A stretch of 64,000 bases of DNA from Kaistia soli DSM 19436 (lineage in GTDB: Bacteria; Pseudomonadota; Alphaproteobacteria; Rhizobiales; Kaistiaceae), in contig NZ_FQUP01000001.1 of assembly GCF_900129325.1 (NCBI RefSeq), forward strand, positions 1,054,001 through 1,118,000. Direction: 5' to 3'. Each line of letters starts with the position of its first letter. Positions within the stretch are counted from its first letter, which is position 1. A model generated the notes under the pieces. That model was not told where the DNA came from and did not search any database. It saw only the letters and a list, made by a program, of their open reading frames with translations. The position numbers were made by a program, and so were the translations under genes. Below, piece by piece: positions 55,747-64,000 of the stretch.

Positions 55747-57381
55747 TCACGCCTCCACCGAACGGCCCTTGAGGGCGAACAGGCCGCGCGGCCGCTTCTG
55801 GATGAACAGGATGATGAAGACGAGGACGAGGATCTTGGCGAGCACTGCACCGGCATAGGGCTCGAGGAACTTGTTGGCGATGCCGAGCGTGAAAGCGCCG
55901 ACCAGCGTGCCCCAGAGATTGCCGACCCCGCCGAACACCACCACCATGAAGCTGTCGATGATGTAGTTCTGGCCGAGATTGGGGCTGACATTGTCGATCT
56001 GCGACAGCGCCACGCCGGCGATACCCGCGATGCCGGAGCCGAGGCCGAAGGTCAGCGCGTCGACATAGGGCGTGCGGATGCCCATGGACGAAGCCATCGG
56101 CCGGTTCTGCGTCACGGCGCGGGTCTGCAGGCCGAAGGGCGTGCGCTTCAGCACCAGCATCAGCACCGCGAAGACGCCGAGCGCGAACACCACGATCCAC
56201 ATGCGGTTGTAGGTGATCGCGAGATGACCGAGATCGAAGGTGCCGGACATCCAGGAGGGGTTGCCGACCTCGCGGTTGTTGGGGCCGAAATAGGTGCGCA
56301 CCGCCTGCTGCAGGATCAGCGAGATGCCCCAGGTGGCGAGCAGCGTTTCCAGCGGGCGGCCATAGAGGAAGCGGATCACCGACCGCTCGATGAGAACCCC
56401 GACGCCGCCGGAGACGAGAAAGGCGAGCGGCAGCGCGATGGCGAGCGACCAGTCGAAGAGGCCGGGATAACTGGTGCGGATGATCTCCTGCACGACATAG
56501 GTCGTGTAGGCGCCGAGCATGACCATCTCGCCATGCGCCATGTTGATGATGCCCATGACGCCGAAGGTGATCGCAAGGCCGATCGCCGCGAGCAGCAGCA
56601 CCGAGCCGAGCGACACGCCGTACCAGATATTTTGCACGCCGTTCCAGAGCTGCAACTGGCCCTCGATCGAGCCGGCGGCGGCATCCGCGGCGGCCTTGAC
56701 GGCCGGATCGGCGCCGGCGGCACCGGCCCCGGTGAGGATCGCCAACGCGTCCTGATCGCCGCGGGCGGCGATGATCGCCACGGCGGCGACCTTCTCGTCG
56801 CTGCTCATATCGGATTTCAGGACCGCGGCGGCGCGCGCCTGGACCAGCATCGCCTTGACGCCCGTATCCTTCTCGCCGGCGATGACGCTGTCGAGCAGCG
56901 GAATCTGCGCGGGATCGGCACTCTTGAAGACATCCGCGGCGGCCGCATAGCGCAGCTTCGGATCGGGATTCATCAAGGTGAGCGAGCCGGATGCGGCGCG
57001 GATCTGGCCGCGGATCTTGTTGTTGACCTTGATCTTCGTCACATCGCTACGGGCGGCGGTGCCGGCATCCGTTCCGGTGACGAGATCGGTCAGGGCGTAA
57101 CCGTCGCCCGCCCTGACGGCCTTGAAGACGGCGCCATCCGATTTGCGGACATAGAGGTCGCCATTCGAGAGGGCGTCGAGGACGGCGGCCGCGGCGGGAT
57201 CGCCGGTTGCGGCAAGCGCAGTGATGGCGCTTTCGAGGGCCGCGTAATCGCCTTGGCCGAGCGCGTTCACCTGCGGATGGACATCAGCGCCATAAGCCGG
57301 GCGGAACAGCGCAAACATGGCCAGGAGCGCGATGATAAACGCGAGGATCGGCTTGGTCGGGCGCAGGGTGGTCAATGCCAT
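55747..57381 (-). CDS. urtB: Urea ABC transporter permease UrtB
   Basis: A 544-residue permease. After a signal-like segment comes a periplasmic helical part of about 240 residues with Ala-rich repeats (AVLDALSNGDLYV, AAVAIIAARGDQDAL), a known extension of proteobacterial UrtB. The LivH-type membrane part follows with about eight segments and INMAHGEMVMLGAYTTYV. The start at 57381 is uncertain because the GGGAG lies very close to it; a TTG two codons later is possible. It follows urtA after 128 bases. Confidence 0.93.
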   Translation of the reverse strand: MALTTLRPTKPILAFIIALLAMFALFRPAYGADVHPQVNALGQGDYAALESAITALAATGDPAAAAVLDALSNGDLYVRKSDGAVFKAVRAGDGYALTDLVTGTDAGTAARSDVTKIKVNNKIRGQIRAASGSLTLMNPDPKLRYAAAADVFKSADPAQIPLLDSVIAGEKDTGVKAMLVQARAAAVLKSDMSSDEKVAAVAIIAARGDQDALAILTGAGAAGADPAVKAAADAAAGSIEGQLQLWNGVQNIWYGVSLGSVLLLAAIGLAITFGVMGIINMAHGEMVMLGAYTTYVVQEIIRTSYPGLFDWSLAIALPLAFLVSGGVGVLIERSVIRFLYGRPLETLLATWGISLILQQAVRTYFGPNNREVGNPSWMSGTFDLGHLAITYNRMWIVVFALGVFAVLMLVLKRTPFGLQTRAVTQNRPMASSMGIRTPYVDALTFGLGSGIAGIAGVALSQIDNVSPNLGQNYIIDSFMVVVFGGVGNLWGTLVGAFTLGIANKFLEPYAGAVLAKILVLVFIILFIQKRPRGLFALKGRSVEA

Positions 57382-57419
57382 TCTCCCGGAAGCAGGGCCG
57401 GCCGGTTGGTCGGCGGAGG

Positions 57420-57445
57420 CCGGGAGGCGGCGGACCGCCTCCCGG
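57420..57445 (-). terminator. Stem-loop between urtA and urtB
   Basis: CGGGAGGCGG and CCGCCTCCCG pair perfectly around CGGA, and one more C-G pair extends the stem to 11. There is no T run after it on the minus strand, so it probably limits read-through or stabilises the urtA mRNA rather than stopping transcription fully. Confidence 0.6.
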
Positions 57446-57509
57446 ATTGGATCACACGGCAGAGCCGGTTCCAGCTCGTGAAAGCAGGAACCGTGCCGCG
57501 CCCGTCGGC

Positions 57510-58805
57510 TCAGGAGCCGCCGCACTTTCCGGTTGCGACATTGAAGTTGCCGCAGGAGAGCGGGGCGCGCCAATCGGAGATCAGGTCCTTCGAGTCGGGG
57601 AGGTAGTCCGACCACTCGTCGCCAACCACGAGGCCAGGCGTCTGCCACACGACGTCGAGCTGGCCGTTGTCCTGGATCTCGCCGATATAGACCGGCTTGG
57701 TGATGTGATGGTTCGGCATCACGGTCGAGAAGCCGCCGGTGAGGTTGGGAACCGAGACGCCGATCAGCGCATCGATGACCTTGTCCGGATCGGTGGTGCC
57801 CGCCTTGGTGACGGCCTGAACCCAGGCGTTGAAGCCGATATAGGTGGCTTCCATCGGGTCATTGGTGGTGCGCTTGTCGTTCTTGATGAACGCATGCCAC
57901 TTCTTGATGAAGTCCTCGTTCTCCGGCGTGTCGATCGACTGGAAGTAGTTCCAGGCGGCGAGATGGCCGACCAGCGGGGCGGTGTCGATGCCGGCGAGTT
58001 CTTCTTCGCCGACCGAGAAGGCGACGACCGGGATGTCCTCGGCCTTGATGCCCTGGTTGCCAAGTTCCTTGTAGAAGGGAACGTTGGCATCGCCATTGAC
58101 GGTCGAGACGACGGCGGTCTTCTTGCCGGCCGAGCCGAACTTCTTGATGGAGGCGACTTCGGTCTGCCAGTCGGAGAAGCCGAACGGCGTGTAATTGACC
58201 ATGATGTCCTCGGCGGCGACGCCCTTGGACTTCAGATAGGCCTCGAGGATCTTGTTGGTCGTGCGCGGATAGACATAGTCGGTGCCTTCGAGCACCCAGC
58301 GCTTCACGGCGCCACCTTCGTCGCTCATCAGGTAGTCGACGGCCGGGATCGCCTGCTGGTTTGGCGCGGCGCCGGTGTAGAACACGTTGCGCTCGCTCTC
58401 CTCGCCTTCATACTGGACCGGGTAGAACAGGATCGAGTCCAGTTCCTTGAAGACCGGCAGCACGGACTTGCGGGACACCGAGGTCCAGCAGCCGAACACG
58501 ACCGAAACCTTGTCCTGGCTGATCAGCTCGCGGGCCTTCTCCGCGAAGAGCGGCCAGTTCGAAGCCGGATCGACGACGACAGCCTCGAGCTTCTTCCCGA
58601 GAACGCCGCCCTTCTTGTTCTGCTCGTCGATGAGGAAGAGCACCGTATCCTTGAGGGTCGTCTCCGAAATCGCCATCGTCCCCGACAGCGAATGAAGAAT
58701 GCCGACCTTGATCGTATCGTCAGCGGCATGGGCGCCCGTAACGCCGGCGCCGATCAGGGCCGCCGTCGCGAGCGCGCCGAGTGTCCGGCCTACTCGTTTG
58801 AACAT
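57510..58805 (-). CDS. urtA: Urea ABC transporter substrate-binding protein UrtA
   Basis: A 431-residue periplasmic binding protein. The signal peptide ends at AHAA and the mature part starts with DTIKVGILHSLSGTMAISETTLKD, diagnostic of UrtA/FmdD-type proteins. FGCWTSVSRKSVLPVF and YEGEESERNVFYTGAAPNQQ form the ligand site. Urea or a short-chain amide is the ligand. The ATG at 58805 has GGGGGA upstream. It heads urtABCDE and faces the sensor kinase gene. Confidence 0.94.
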   Translation of the reverse strand: MFKRVGRTLGALATAALIGAGVTGAHAADDTIKVGILHSLSGTMAISETTLKDTVLFLIDEQNKKGGVLGKKLEAVVVDPASNWPLFAEKARELISQDKVSVVFGCWTSVSRKSVLPVFKELDSILFYPVQYEGEESERNVFYTGAAPNQQAIPAVDYLMSDEGGAVKRWVLEGTDYVYPRTTNKILEAYLKSKGVAAEDIMVNYTPFGFSDWQTEVASIKKFGSAGKKTAVVSTVNGDANVPFYKELGNQGIKAEDIPVVAFSVGEEELAGIDTAPLVGHLAAWNYFQSIDTPENEDFIKKWHAFIKNDKRTTNDPMEATYIGFNAWVQAVTKAGTTDPDKVIDALIGVSVPNLTGGFSTVMPNHHITKPVYIGEIQDNGQLDVVWQTPGLVVGDEWSDYLPDSKDLISDWRAPLSCGNFNVATGKCGGS

Positions 58806-58958
58806 GAAGGAATTCCCCCTGCTGGGACGCCGCTCCCGGCAGAGGCCCGGGCGGTCGTCACGTCTGGCTTCATTTTTCCGAAACGACAGCGGCGAAGCCA
58901 AAGCTCGCCCTTCCTGACGCTCGCAGGGATTGTCGGCTGAATTTCGCAGTGCGGCATA

Positions 58959-58974
58959 TACGTCGATTGACGTA
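58959..58974. promoter_or_regulatory. perfect dyad between urtA and the sensor kinase gene
   Basis: TACGTC and GACGTA are exact reverse complements around GATT. It is nearly central in the 291-base divergent gap (154 bases from urtA and 123 from the kinase). On the minus strand it is followed by TATATG (58960-58955), a good -10 without a clear -35, as in activator-dependent promoters. The response regulator encoded downstream is a possible binder. Confidence 0.45.
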
Positions 58975-59096
58975 GTTGCAGCGCGAGACGCCACAACGCA
59001 GACAACGGCACGGCTCCAATCCAAGGCTTGCGCGCCTCGAACGGATCGGTACTGTCGCTCGATCAATGTGCACGCCTCGAAAGTGGGCAGGAGACG

Positions 59097-62000
59097 ATGG
59101 CGGGACGACAGCGGATCCTACCGGTCCGCCGCGAATATAATCGCTGGGTCGCCAACCAGACGCTGGAAGACTACGCCCTCCGCTTTACCGCGAAGAGCGC
59201 CCGGCGCTGGAAGACGTCGCGCGTCGCCCAGACGGCGATCGGCGCCATTTCCTTCCTGGCGCTGGAGGCGATCGGCGGCGCGATCACGCTTTCGCATGGC
59301 ACCACGAATGCGCTCGCTGCGACGCTCGTCGTTGGCGTCGTGCTGTTCCTGACCGGGCTGCCGATCGCCCGCTATGCCGCGCGCTACGGTGTCGACATCG
59401 ATCTGCTCACCCGCGGCGCGGGCTTCGGCTATATCGGCTCGACGATCACCTCGCTGATCTACGCCACCTTCACCTTCATCCTGTTCGCGATCGAAGCCTC
59501 GATCATGACGACGGCGCTGCAGCTCGCCTTCGGCATTCCGATCTGGCTCGGCTATATCCTCTCCGCCGCCGCCGTCATCCCGCTCGTCACGCACGGCATC
59601 ACCTGGATCAGCCGATTCCAACTCGTGACGCAGCCTTTGTGGATCGTGCTCAATATCCTGCCGGTCGGATTCATCCTCTGGCAGGACGGCGGCTCGGTCG
59701 CATCCTGGCTTTCCTTTGAAGGCCTCATGCCAGGGGCGAGCGGCCACGGGCTCGATCTCGTCGCCTTCGGATCGGCCTGCTCGGTCATCCTCGGGCTGAT
59801 GCCGCAGATCGGTGAGCAGGTCGACATCCTGCGCTTCCTGCCACCAGAGGGCCTGCGCGGCCGCCGGGGACGGATCGCGACAGTGCTGGCCGGCGCCGGC
59901 TGGATCATCGTCGGCGCGCCGAAGCTCCTGTTTGGCTCGTTCCTCGCGGTCCTGGCACTGCGCCACGGCGTGCCGGCGGATCATGCCGCCGAGCCGGCGC
60001 GCATGTATGTCGTCGCGTTCGGCTATGTGCTGCCATGGCCGGATGCGGCGCTGTTTCTCTCCGCCGCCTTCGTCGTGGTGTCGCAGCTCAAGATCAATGT
60101 GATGAACGCCTATGCGGGCTCGCTCGCCTGGTCGAATTTCTTCTCGCGACTGACGCACAGCCATCCCGGACGCGTCGTCTGGCTGATGTTCAATGTCGCG
60201 ATCGCCCTTCTCCTGATGGAACTCGGCATCTACCGGGCGCTCGAACAGACACTCGGCCTCTTCTCGGTGGTGGCGGTCGCGTGGCTCGGCACCATCGTTG
60301 CGGACCTTGCGATCAACAAGCCGCTCGGCCTCTCGCCACCCGGCATCGAGTTCAAGCGCGCCCATCTCTATGACATCAACCCCGTCGGCGTCGGCGCGAT
60401 GGGCATCGCGACCACGATCGCGCTCGTCGCAGCGATCGGGCTGTTCGGCGAGGTTGCGAAGGCGCTCGCGCCCTTCATCGCCCTCGGCCTCGCGCTCGTG
60501 ACGGCGCCGGCGATCGCCTGGCTAACGAAGGGCCGTTATTACCTCGCCCGCAAGCCGCGCGCGCAGTGGATGCTAAGGACCGAGATCCAGTGCACGGTCT
60601 GCGAGCATTATTTCGAACCCGAGGACAGCGCCTATTGCCCGGCCTATTCCGGGCCGATCTGCTCGCTGTGCTGTTCGCTCGATGCGCGCTGCCACGATCT
60701 CTGCAAGCCGCATGCGCGGCTGCAGACCCAGGTCGCGACCGCCGTGTCCGCGGTGCTGCCCGACAGCGTCGCGCGGCGGATCAGCCCGCGCATCGTGCAG
60801 TATCTCGGCATCCTCACGCTATTCATGGCGGTGATCAGCCTTGTGCTGATGCTGATCCATGTGCAGGCGACGGCGCATGGCGGCGTTCACGACGCGATCA
60901 TCGGCCAGACGCTCTGGGCGGCGTTCTTTATCCTGTTCATCGTCGCCGGAATCGCCTCCTGGTTCCTGGTGCTCGCCAACGAAAGCCGCCACGTGGCGCA
61001 GGAGGAATCGGCGCGCCAGAACACTCTGCTGCTCAGGGAAATCCAGGCGCACCGGAAGACCGACGCCGAGCTACAGCGCGCCAAGGAGGCGGCCGAGGCC
61101 GCCAATCTCGCCAAAAGCCGCTATCTCGTCGGTCTCAGCCATGAATTGCGCACGCCGCTCAACGCCGTCTTCGGCTATGCGCAGATCCTCGAGCGCGACG
61201 AGACCATCGCGCCGTCGCGGCAGGACCGCATCCGCGTCATCCGCCGCAGCGCCGAGCATCTCTCGGGTCTCATCGACGGGCTGCTCGAAATCTCGCGCAT
61301 CGAGGCCGGCCGCCTCCAGCTGCAGCGCAACGAGGTCCGGCTCGGCGATTTTCTCGACCAGATCGTCGAGATGTTCCGCTTCCAGGCCGAGGGCAAGGGG
61401 CTCGGCTTCACCTTCGAACGGCCGCCCTACCTGCCGGAACTGGTCCACACCGACGAGAAGCGGCTCAGGCAGATCCTCGTCAACCTGCTCTCCAACGCGA
61501 TCAAGTTCACCGAGACAGGCTCGGTCCGCCTCGCGATCGGCTATCGCAACCAAATCGCCAGTATCGTCGTCGAAGATACCGGCCCCGGCATCCCGGCCGA
61601 GGATATCGAGCGCATCTTCGAGCCGTTCGAGCGCGGGGCTTCCACCCGCTCGCGCGCCGTGCCCGGGACCGGCCTTGGCCTGACGATCACCAAGATGCTG
61701 GCGCAGCTGATGGGCGGCGACGTGACCGTGGCAAGCACGGTCGACGCCGGCAGTCGCTTCGAGGTTCGCCTGATGCTCGCCTCGATCGAGCGGCCTGTAG
61801 CCGAGCTGCCGCCGCCCGCGCTCCGCATCCACGGCTATGAGGGACCGCGCCGGACGATTCTCGTCGCCGACGACGACCAGGATCATCGCGATCTCGTGCG
61901 CTACATCCTCGAGCCGCTCGGCTTCATCGTGCTCGCGGTGCCCGACGGGCCGTCCTGTCTGGCCCTGACCGGCGACATCCGGCCCGACCTCTTCCTGCTC

Positions 62001-62459
62001 GATATCTCGATGCCGGGCATGAGCGGCTGGGACCTCGCACGGCGGCTGCGTGAGCTCGGCCATGTCGCACCGATCCTCATGCTCTCGGCCAATGTCGGCG
62101 AGACGCAGCCGGCGCCTGTCGAAAACGCCGTGCATGACGGCGCGCTGCCGAAGCCCTTCGAGGTCCGCCAGTTGCTCGACCGGATCCAGACGCTGCTGAA
62201 GCTCGACTGGAGCGACGAACTGCCGGCGGCGGTTCGCACCGAGGAACCGGCACCGATGAAAAGTCCGGGCGCCGATCATGTCGAGGAGCTTCTGCGGCTT
62301 GGCCGGATCGGCTATGTCCGCGGCATCGAGGCTAAGCTCGATCAGCTCGACAGCGATGCCGACAACCGCGTGTTCGTCGCGGCCATGCGCAGTCATCTGA
62401 AGAATTTCGATTTCGACCGCTATCATGCGGTTCTGGAGACGATGGGCGAGGATGGCTGA
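59097..62459 (+). CDS. NCS1 permease-fused hybrid histidine kinase with receiver domain
   Basis: A 1120-residue sensor. Residues about 20-480 are an NCS1 (nucleobase:cation symporter) domain with 12 membrane segments, containing RGAGFGYIGSTITSL. Then follows an eight-cysteine cluster (499, 502, 514, 522, 525, 526, 532, 536), two further membrane segments (about 565-585 and 605-625), a short helix, a DHp domain with H682 (LSHELRTPLNAV), an ATPase domain (N box near 795, DTGPGIP near 824), a receiver with D969, and an all-helical tail without histidine. The transporter part probably senses a small N-compound. It is divergent from urtABCDE and overlaps the response regulator. AGGAG precedes the ATG at 59097. 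Confidence 0.9.
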   Translation: MAGRQRILPVRREYNRWVANQTLEDYALRFTAKSARRWKTSRVAQTAIGAISFLALEAIGGAITLSHGTTNALAATLVVGVVLFLTGLPIARYAARYGVDIDLLTRGAGFGYIGSTITSLIYATFTFILFAIEASIMTTALQLAFGIPIWLGYILSAAAVIPLVTHGITWISRFQLVTQPLWIVLNILPVGFILWQDGGSVASWLSFEGLMPGASGHGLDLVAFGSACSVILGLMPQIGEQVDILRFLPPEGLRGRRGRIATVLAGAGWIIVGAPKLLFGSFLAVLALRHGVPADHAAEPARMYVVAFGYVLPWPDAALFLSAAFVVVSQLKINVMNAYAGSLAWSNFFSRLTHSHPGRVVWLMFNVAIALLLMELGIYRALEQTLGLFSVVAVAWLGTIVADLAINKPLGLSPPGIEFKRAHLYDINPVGVGAMGIATTIALVAAIGLFGEVAKALAPFIALGLALVTAPAIAWLTKGRYYLARKPRAQWMLRTEIQCTVCEHYFEPEDSAYCPAYSGPICSLCCSLDARCHDLCKPHARLQTQVATAVSAVLPDSVARRISPRIVQYLGILTLFMAVISLVLMLIHVQATAHGGVHDAIIGQTLWAAFFILFIVAGIASWFLVLANESRHVAQEESARQNTLLLREIQAHRKTDAELQRAKEAAEAANLAKSRYLVGLSHELRTPLNAVFGYAQILERDETIAPSRQDRIRVIRRSAEHLSGLIDGLLEISRIEAGRLQLQRNEVRLGDFLDQIVEMFRFQAEGKGLGFTFERPPYLPELVHTDEKRLRQILVNLLSNAIKFTETGSVRLAIGYRNQIASIVVEDTGPGIPAEDIERIFEPFERGASTRSRAVPGTGLGLTITKMLAQLMGGDVTVASTVDAGSRFEVRLMLASIERPVAELPPPALRIHGYEGPRRTILVADDDQDHRDLVRYILEPLGFIVLAVPDGPSCLALTGDIRPDLFLLDISMPGMSGWDLARRLRELGHVAPILMLSANVGETQPAPVENAVHDGALPKPFEVRQLLDRIQTLLKLDWSDELPAAVRTEEPAPMKSPGADHVEELLRLGRIGYVRGIEAKLDQLDSDADNRVFVAAMRSHLKNFDFDRYHAVLETMGEDG

Positions 62460-63375
62460 GATCGCAAAGGCGCGCGACATCGTGCTGGTCGTCGACGATT
62501 CGCCGGAGACGCTGAGCTTCCTCACCGACGCGCTGGAGCATTCCGGCGCCACCGTGCTGGTCGCGACCGAAGGCGCGCGCGCGCTCGCGCTCGTCGATCG
62601 CATCACGCCCGACATCATCCTGATGGACGCCGTCATGCCCGGCATGGACGGCTTCGAGACCTGCCGGCGCTTGAAGGCCAATGCAGCGCTGTCGCATGTG
62701 CCCGTCATCTTCATGACCGGGCTTTCGGAAGCCGAACACATCGTCGAGGGGCTGGAGGCCGGCGGCGTGGACTATGTGACGAAGCCGATCGTGCTCGACG
62801 TGCTGCTCGCCCGTATCCGCGTACACCTCGCCAATGCCCGCACGGCGCAGAGCGCGCGGCTCGCGCTCGACACGGCCGGCCGCTACCTCCTTGCCGCCAA
62901 CGGCGCCGGCGAAATCCTCTGGTGCACGCCGCAGGCCGTGCGGCTCCTGGAAGCCGCGCTTCCGGCACAGGACGGCGTCATCCTGCTGCCCGAAAGCCTC
63001 AAGGTCTGGCTCAAGATCTCGGCCGGCCAGCGCGGCTCGATCCCGCCGCCGGCCCCGATCGTCGCCGCCGACGGCCAGCCGCTGCAGCTGTCCTATCTCG
63101 GCAATACCGGCGAGGGCGAATTCCTGTTCCGCCTGACGCGCGAGGATTCGGACGGCCAGGAAGCGCTGCTGCGCCGCCAGTTCGCCGTCACGGCGCGCGA
63201 GGCGGAGGTGCTGTTCTGGATCGCGCGCGGCAAGTCCAACCGCGATATCGGCGAGATCCTCGGCCTGTCGCCACGCACCGTGAACAAGCATCTGGAACAG
63301 ATCTACCAGAAGCTCGGCGTCGAAAACCGCGCGTCCGCCGCCGTCATGGCGCTGACGGCGCTCGGGGAGGCGTGA
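62452..63375 (+). CDS. Response regulator with LuxR-type DNA-binding domain
   Basis: A 307-residue regulator. The receiver has D59 (IILMDAVMPG) with acidic D15-D16 and K near 108 (VTKP). A middle region (about 135-235) looks like a PAS-type fold. The LuxR HTH is at the end (LTAREAEVLFWIARGKSNRDIGEILGLS). Its start overlaps the stop of the kinase gene by 8 bases. It is the likely partner of that kinase and the likely controller of urtABCDE. Confidence 0.92.
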   Translation: MAEIAKARDIVLVVDDSPETLSFLTDALEHSGATVLVATEGARALALVDRITPDIILMDAVMPGMDGFETCRRLKANAALSHVPVIFMTGLSEAEHIVEGLEAGGVDYVTKPIVLDVLLARIRVHLANARTAQSARLALDTAGRYLLAANGAGEILWCTPQAVRLLEAALPAQDGVILLPESLKVWLKISAGQRGSIPPPAPIVAADGQPLQLSYLGNTGEGEFLFRLTREDSDGQEALLRRQFAVTAREAEVLFWIARGKSNRDIGEILGLSPRTVNKHLEQIYQKLGVENRASAAVMALTALGEA

Positions 63376-63467
63376 GGGCTGTGACAGCTTTCACAGCAGC
63401 GACCGCAGTGCATTAAAAGTCGAATAGTCCCAGAATCTTAGCTGTCTTGCCGGTCTCCCGGGACGCT

Positions 63468-63496
63468 TTGACCGCGCACGCCCTCCGACGTAGACT
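63468..63496 (+). promoter_or_regulatory. sigma-70 type promoter of the last gene
   Basis: TTGACC (63468-63473) and TAGACT (63491-63496) are 17 bases apart, a good match to the housekeeping consensus. Transcription would start near 63503, leaving a leader of about 34 bases before the ATG at 63537. A small dyad GCTGTGA-N6-TCACAGC (63378-63397) just after the response regulator could separate the two transcripts. Confidence 0.62.
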
Positions 63497-63536
63497 GCCG
63501 GCCCTTGAGGGTGGCTGCTGCCACGGGGAGAAGATC

Positions 63537-64000
63537 ATGGCTCGTCTTTTCGGCGCTCTTCAGCGCGTGGTGCTCGGCTTCGTGCTTGGTTCCGGGCTGC
63601 TGGCGATGCCGGCGGCCGAGGCCGCGGATCGCAGCGTGATAACAACCCGCGATGCCGACTATGCCGGGTTCGATACAAAGACGCTCAAGGATGTCGACCA
63701 GAAGGCCTGCGCCAGCGCGTGCATCGCTGACACCACCTGCCAGGCCTTCACGTACAACACCAAGGCGCGCTGGTGTTTCCTCAAGAGCGATTTCGGGCCG
63801 CTCGCCACCGCGACAGGCGCCGTTGCCGGACGCATCGTCACCACAAAGCCCCTCGCCGCCTCGGTCGCGAGTACGCGGACGGATGAACTGGCCTTCCTGG
63901 GCCCGGGCCCGTTCGACGAGGCGAAGGCGCAGCTTGGCGGCCTTGCACGCGCCTATCCCGCCAACGGCTTCGGCTACGACCAGATCGCGGCGACGACCGG
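63537..64000 (+). CDS. Secreted protein with Apple/PAN domain, probably alpha-2-macroglobulin-like (cut by window end)
   Basis: The first 154 residues of a longer protein. A signal peptide ends near AEAA. An Apple/PAN-type domain follows with ACASACIADTTCQAFTYNTKARWCFLKSD, whose cysteines pair in that fold. In Rhizobiales this arrangement is common at the N-terminus of long alpha-2-macroglobulin family proteins, which trap proteases in the periplasm. The rest lies beyond the window, so that identity is inference. GGGGAGAAG precedes the ATG. Confidence 0.72.
   Translation, partial: MARLFGALQRVVLGFVLGSGLLAMPAAEAADRSVITTRDADYAGFDTKTLKDVDQKACASACIADTTCQAFTYNTKARWCFLKSDFGPLATATGAVAGRIVTTKPLAASVASTRTDELAFLGPGPFDEAKAQLGGLARAYPANGFGYDQIAATT

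Noticed and set aside
56224-57606. A 460-codon open frame opposite urtB
   Set aside because: Antisense shadow; composition dominated by Arg, Gly, Asp and Glu, typical of reversed GC-rich coding sequence.

Overview
The window is 64 kb of GC-rich DNA coded densely on both strands. Tightly packed operons, frequent ATGA/TGATG junctions, an assimilatory sulfate locus with DUF2849 and DUF934 partners, ThuEFG-type sugar import, Zwf/Edd (Entner-Doudoroff) and TadG/AsmA-type proteins point to an alphaproteobacterium of the Hyphomicrobiales (Rhizobiales). The genus cannot be fixed from the sequence alone. No rRNA, tRNA, CRISPR array, prophage or insertion sequence was found. The window reads as ordinary chromosome with several regulated accessory operons.

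Layout. 0-9 kb: the rsmE 3' end; an iron-type ABC importer (binding protein and permease, no ATPase here) behind two dyads; a TadG-like vWA protein; acetoacetyl-CoA synthetase; an AsmA protein. 9-13.5 kb: an EF-hand protein beside an ECF sigma / anti-sigma-like / periplasmic sensor set, a MATE exporter, and a DUF2239 gene with a clear operator-promoter. 13.5-22.6 kb: a divergent polyamine locus with potFGHI uptake on one strand and a PuuA-like ligase, aminotransferase, GNAT and PuuB-like oxidase on the other. 22.6-29.6 kb: a flavin disulfide oxidoreductase, DUF4126, a TetR-HlyD-ATPase-permease exporter operon, a racemase-like protein and DUF1269.

29.7-34.8 kb: a six-gene sulfate assimilation operon (cysG, DUF2849, cysI, cysH, DUF934, ferredoxin). 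35-39.5 kb: edd and zwf without pgl, with a divergent SMP-30 lactonase-like gene beside them. 39.5-43.5 kb: a duplicated Cys-repeat secreted protein, a VOC protein, a Xre/RES toxin-antitoxin pair with an operator over its promoter, and a TetR-reductase divergent pair with two operators. 43.5-52.6 kb: a ThuEFG-type sugar importer with an alpha-glucosidase and ATPase, controlled by a divergent LacI protein with two operators, followed by dgoK-dgoA.

52.7-63.4 kb: the urea importer urtABCDE, with an unannotated 49-codon gene translationally placed between urtB and urtC. It is divergent from a 1120-residue NCS1-permease / cysteine-cluster / histidine kinase / receiver fusion and a LuxR-type regulator. 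This transporter-sensor pair facing a urea importer is the strongest candidate for a little-described system here. The window ends in a secreted Apple/PAN-domain protein, probably the N-terminus of a large alpha-2-macroglobulin-like protein.
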